From positions 62,001-126,000 of the forward strand of contig NZ_JARFXX010000007.1 of NCBI RefSeq assembly GCF_029218125.1: a stretch of 64,000 bases of DNA, in the 5' to 3' direction. This document shows, one piece after another, positions 61,549 to 64,000 of the stretch. This DNA is from Oscillibacter faecalis_A. Lineage in GTDB: Bacteria > Bacillota > Clostridia > Oscillospirales > Oscillospiraceae. How positions within the stretch are numbered: the first letter of the stretch is position 1; each line of letters starts with the position of its first letter. A program made the translations under genes and the position numbers. Under the pieces are notes generated by a model. It was not told the origin of the DNA. It saw nothing but the letters and a program-made list of their open reading frames with translations, and did not search any database.

Positions 61549-62901
61549 TTACACCTTTTTCCTCAAAAAGCTGCGGCAATCCGCCGCGATCTCCCCGGAA
61601 AGCAGCAAGAGGCACACCAGATTCGGCAGCGCCATCAGCGCGTTGGAGAGGTCCGCCAGCGCCAGTACCGTTTTCATGGGGATCAATGCCCCGATCAGAA
61701 CCGCCGCACAGTAGAAAAAACGAATCGGGCACACGGCATCCGGCCCCAGCAAATACGCCGCAGAGACCTCCCCCTGCAGGGCACAGCCCAACACGGAGGT
61801 AAAGGCGAACAGGCCCAAGGACGCACTGATGAGCCAGCGTGCCCCCCGGCCCAGAACCGTTTCAAAGGCCCGCAGCGTCAGCGCCGCGCCGGTCAAAGGG
61901 ATGCCTGCGGCGTCCGCCGCCCCCAGCACGCCGGAGCAGCAGATGGCAAGGCCGGTGAGGGTGCAGATCACAAGGGTGTCGAAAAAAACGCCGGTCATGC
62001 TGATAAGCCCCTGCCGCAGCGGGTCCTCCGTATCGGCGCAGGCGGCGGCAATGGCGGCAGAGCCCAGCCCGGCTTCGTTGGAAAAAACGCCCCGGGCTAT
62101 GCCGTGGCGGATGACAGCACGCCGCGTAACCGTCCCCAATGCGCCGCCCAACGCCGCCGAGGGGGCCAGCGCACAGCGGAGCATTTCCGCCGCAGCCCCC
62201 GGCAGCCGGGGGAGATTGCCGATAATCACCGCCCCGGCGCCGCCGATGTACAGCAGCGCCATCACCGGCACCAGCACAGAAGAAACATCTGCAATGCGGC
62301 GGATGCCGCCAAGCAGGATAACGAGCGCCAGCGCCGCCGTTGCCAGCCCCGTTTCGGCCCGGGGCAGAGAGAACGCGGCGAAAAACGTATCGGCCAGCGC
62401 GCCGGACTGAGCCATGGCCCCCATAGAAAAGGACATCAGCAGGGCAAAGAGGGCGTAGAGCCGTCCCATGGGCTTTCCAATCACGCCCAGCCGGGCTTCC
62501 ATCACCGCCATGGGCCCGCCCCAGCGGGTACCGTCCGGTGCGCGGCTGCGGTATTTGACCGCCAGCATACATTCCGCGAGCTTTAAAGTCAGTCCCAGCA
62601 GGGCGGCCAGCTCCATCCACACCAGCGCCCCCGGCCCGCCGGAAACCAGCGCCGCCGCAACGCCCACAATGTTGCCGGTCCCCACCGTAGAGGCAAGCGC
62701 GGTCATCAGGGAGCCGAAGGGAGACACACCGTTGTTCCCCTTTCGGCGTGCCTCCCGCCCCAATGACAGCCGCAGTGCCAGCGGCAGCATTCGCTGGGGA
62801 AACGCGCCTGTCCGCAGCGTCAGCCATGCCCCGGTCCCCAAAAGCAGCCCCACGGTTCCCGGCCCCCATAAAATTGCGTTCAGCAGCTCCAGCAATCCCA
62901 T
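61549..62901 (-). CDS. sodium:amino acid symporter, AGCS family
   Basis: A 450-aa membrane protein with about ten TM helices. Signatures of the alanine/glycine:cation symporters are clear: ASTVGTGNIVGVAAALVSGG near residue 70, and FSNEAGLGSAAIAAACADTE near residue 275. Imports alanine or glycine with Na+. The gene stands alone on the minus strand; start follows a weak AAGGGGG. Confidence 0.92.
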   Translation of the reverse strand: MGLLELLNAILWGPGTVGLLLGTGAWLTLRTGAFPQRMLPLALRLSLGREARRKGNNGVSPFGSLMTALASTVGTGNIVGVAAALVSGGPGALVWMELAALLGLTLKLAECMLAVKYRSRAPDGTRWGGPMAVMEARLGVIGKPMGRLYALFALLMSFSMGAMAQSGALADTFFAAFSLPRAETGLATAALALVILLGGIRRIADVSSVLVPVMALLYIGGAGAVIIGNLPRLPGAAAEMLRCALAPSAALGGALGTVTRRAVIRHGIARGVFSNEAGLGSAAIAAACADTEDPLRQGLISMTGVFFDTLVICTLTGLAICCSGVLGAADAAGIPLTGAALTLRAFETVLGRGARWLISASLGLFAFTSVLGCALQGEVSAAYLLGPDAVCPIRFFYCAAVLIGALIPMKTVLALADLSNALMALPNLVCLLLLSGEIAADCRSFLRKKV

Positions 62902-62982
62902 CGCCCCCTTGGGGACAGTCTATGCGCCGGAAAAGGGTACAAGACCCGTGCGCAAAAGCAGCGGCAGGACGCAAAAAGGAAA

Positions 62983-63012
62983 CGGCCCGCCTCAGCGGAC
63001 CGTTCCCGGGAA
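62983..63012. terminator. hairpin after the reductase gene
   Basis: AACGG(C)CCGC, loop CTCA, GCGG(A)CCGTT, between the reductase stop and the symporter start. Confidence 0.6.
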
Positions 63013-63040
63013 ATTCAGAAAATGCGGTAACATAATGGGC

Positions 63041-63772
63041 TTATACAATAAAGCCGCCATCGGCAGTGAGGACCTGCCCGGTGATGAAGCCCGCCCGCTC
63101 CGAGGCAAAAAAGGAAACGGCGTAGGCGATGTCCTCCGGCGTCCCCAAGCGGCCGAGAGGCGTTTCTTTTGCCAGCTCGTCCAGCGTTTCCTGCCCCAAA
63201 ACCTGCACCATGTCCGTGTTGATGACGCCGGGAGCCACGCAGTTCACCCGGATACCGGAGGGAGCCAGCTCCATGGCAAGAGAGCGGGTCAGAGCGATGA
63301 TGCCCGCCTTGGTGCAGGCGTAGGCCACCTCGCAGCTTGCGCCCCGCTGGCCCCAGATGGATGAGATATTGACAATGCAGCCCCGCTTTTCGGAAATCAT
63401 GTGGGGCAGCGCCGCCTTGATGGTATTGCGGGCGCCGCCCAAATTCACCGCAAGGTATCGGTTCCACATTTCATCGGAAATATCCTGAAAGAGACTTTGC
63501 CCCGCAACGCCGGCGTTGTTCACCACCAGCTCCACAGGACTGAACGTTTCCCCCAGTTCCTTGACCATGCTCGCCACGGCGGCACCGTCGGCAACATCCG
63601 CCTGAAAGGCGGCGGCCTGACAACCGGCAGCGGTGAGCTCCTCCACCAGCTCCTGTGCCTTATCCTCCCGGTGCAGATAGTTGATGCCTACGGCCCAGCC
63701 CTGATGGGCCAGTTCCCGGGCCACGGCGCGGCCAATGCCCCGGGAGGACCCGGTAACGAGTGCGGTTTTCAT
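63041..63772 (-). CDS. short-chain dehydrogenase, FabG-like 3-oxoacyl-ACP reductase
   Basis: A 243-aa SDR: NAD(P) motif TGSSRGIGRAV at the N-terminus, NNAG near residue 88, catalytic S (ISSIWGQ), Y and K (YACTK, residues ~150-154), and GVINTDM. Length and motifs match FabG, but it stands apart from fatty-acid synthesis genes, so another alcohol/ketone substrate is possible. AAGGAG precedes the ATG. Confidence 0.9.
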   Translation of the reverse strand: MKTALVTGSSRGIGRAVARELAHQGWAVGINYLHREDKAQELVEELTAAGCQAAAFQADVADGAAVASMVKELGETFSPVELVVNNAGVAGQSLFQDISDEMWNRYLAVNLGGARNTIKAALPHMISEKRGCIVNISSIWGQRGASCEVAYACTKAGIIALTRSLAMELAPSGIRVNCVAPGVINTDMVQVLGQETLDELAKETPLGRLGTPEDIAYAVSFFASERAGFITGQVLTADGGFIV

Positions 63773-63904
63773 CGTAAATCTCTCCTTGCTGTGCTCAGCG
63801 GATGCGCCTTTGCGGCGGTTCCGCGGTTTTTTCGATTAGGTTACATCGTACCATACCGCAAGATCATTTGCAAGGATGTGCAGGGGGAAATTCCACAGCG
63901 TGGA

Positions 63905-64000
63905 TCAATCAAACACCTTCAGGGCATTTTCAAAGTCCGCGGCCAGATCATCGGCGTCCTCAATACCCACAGACACGCGAATCATGCCGGGGGTAATGCC
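63905..64000 (-). CDS. Cys/Met metabolism PLP enzyme, C-terminal end only
   Basis: Last 31 codons (GITPGMIRVSVGIEDADDL, then ADFENALKVFD) of a trans-sulfuration enzyme: cystathionine gamma-synthase/lyase or O-acetylhomoserine sulfhydrylase type. The body of the gene is outside the window on the right. Confidence 0.82.
   Translation of the reverse strand, partial: GITPGMIRVSVGIEDADDLAADFENALKVFD

Noticed and set aside
1..64000. CRISPR arrays, rRNA genes, complete tRNA genes, retron or DGR reverse transcriptases
   Set aside because: None seen; only 3' tRNA halves are present.

Overview
The window looks like chromosome of a gut Clostridia bacterium of the Oscillospiraceae/Ruminococcaceae type. 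The evidence is Gram-positive style Shine-Dalgarno sites (AGGAGG), a YesM/YesN-type two-component system, an LTA-synthase-like enzyme, Tn916-family integrase genes and mobile-element families common in that group. Species cannot be named from the sequence. About the first 52 kb is mobile or decayed mobile DNA; the last 12 kb reads as ordinary chromosome.

The main organising feature is a tRNA gene used again and again as an integration site. The 3' half of a tRNA-Thr(GGU) gene, 45 bp from the anticodon loop to CCA, occurs three times in the same orientation at 14243-14287, 26535-26579 and 47772-47816. The copies delimit two tandem integrative/mobilisable elements, called B (14.24-26.54 kb) and C (26.54-47.77 kb), and mark the right end of a third stretch, A. 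The copy at 47.77 kb is followed by a different terminator, probably the original chromosomal flank, so the intact tRNA should lie left of the window. B and C each carry their own short repeated integrase arm-type sites at both ends.

Region A (1-14.2 kb): the end of a large serine recombinase, a metallophosphoesterase, a DUF1016-like gene overlapping a low-molecular-weight phosphatase, and a BRO-domain protein. Then comes an AT-rich element (about 4.26-14.1 kb) with an XRE repressor and three operators, excisionase, Tn916-type integrase, a 471-aa unknown protein, a hairpin-rich possible origin, and an operon with zinc-ribbon and DEDDh-exonuclease/SWIM proteins. A small XerD-like recombinase, a SprT-like metalloprotease and tiny membrane peptides follow on the other strand.

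Element B: integrase, small conserved gene, MobP-like relaxase with Sel1 repeats, ribbon-helix-helix accessory protein, a conserved structured noncoding region (oriT candidate), Xis-like and winged-helix regulators and a sigma-like factor. Its cargo is a malate cassette: LysR regulator, malic enzyme and 2-hydroxycarboxylate transporter. Broken genes lie at its right end.

Element C has the same backbone in decay. Its relaxase is internally deleted, its backbone integrase is frameshifted and an additional intact integrase lies next to it; its winged-helix gene is also frameshifted. It carries a zinc-finger gene flanked by 65-bp direct repeats and broken phage head genes cut by an IS30 fragment. 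An 11-kb GC-rich island follows: two-domain ABC permease, ATPase and lipoprotein, two HAD phosphatases, and an AfuA/FbpA-like binding protein joined to a sensor kinase and an AraC-type regulator. A plausible reading is sensing and uptake of a phosphorylated sugar or related anion. The island ends in a cut acetyltransferase fused to a decayed rhuM.

From 47.8 to 51.8 kb are remnants of another conjugative element (DUF4300 lipoprotein, DUF3991/Toprim protein, truncated surface protein). From 51.9 kb on are minus-strand housekeeping genes: NagD-like HAD, P-loop protein, htpG, LTA-synthase family, two CobW-type GTPases, AGCS symporter, FabG-like reductase and the end of a Cys/Met PLP enzyme; one small zinc-ribbon gene is on the plus strand.
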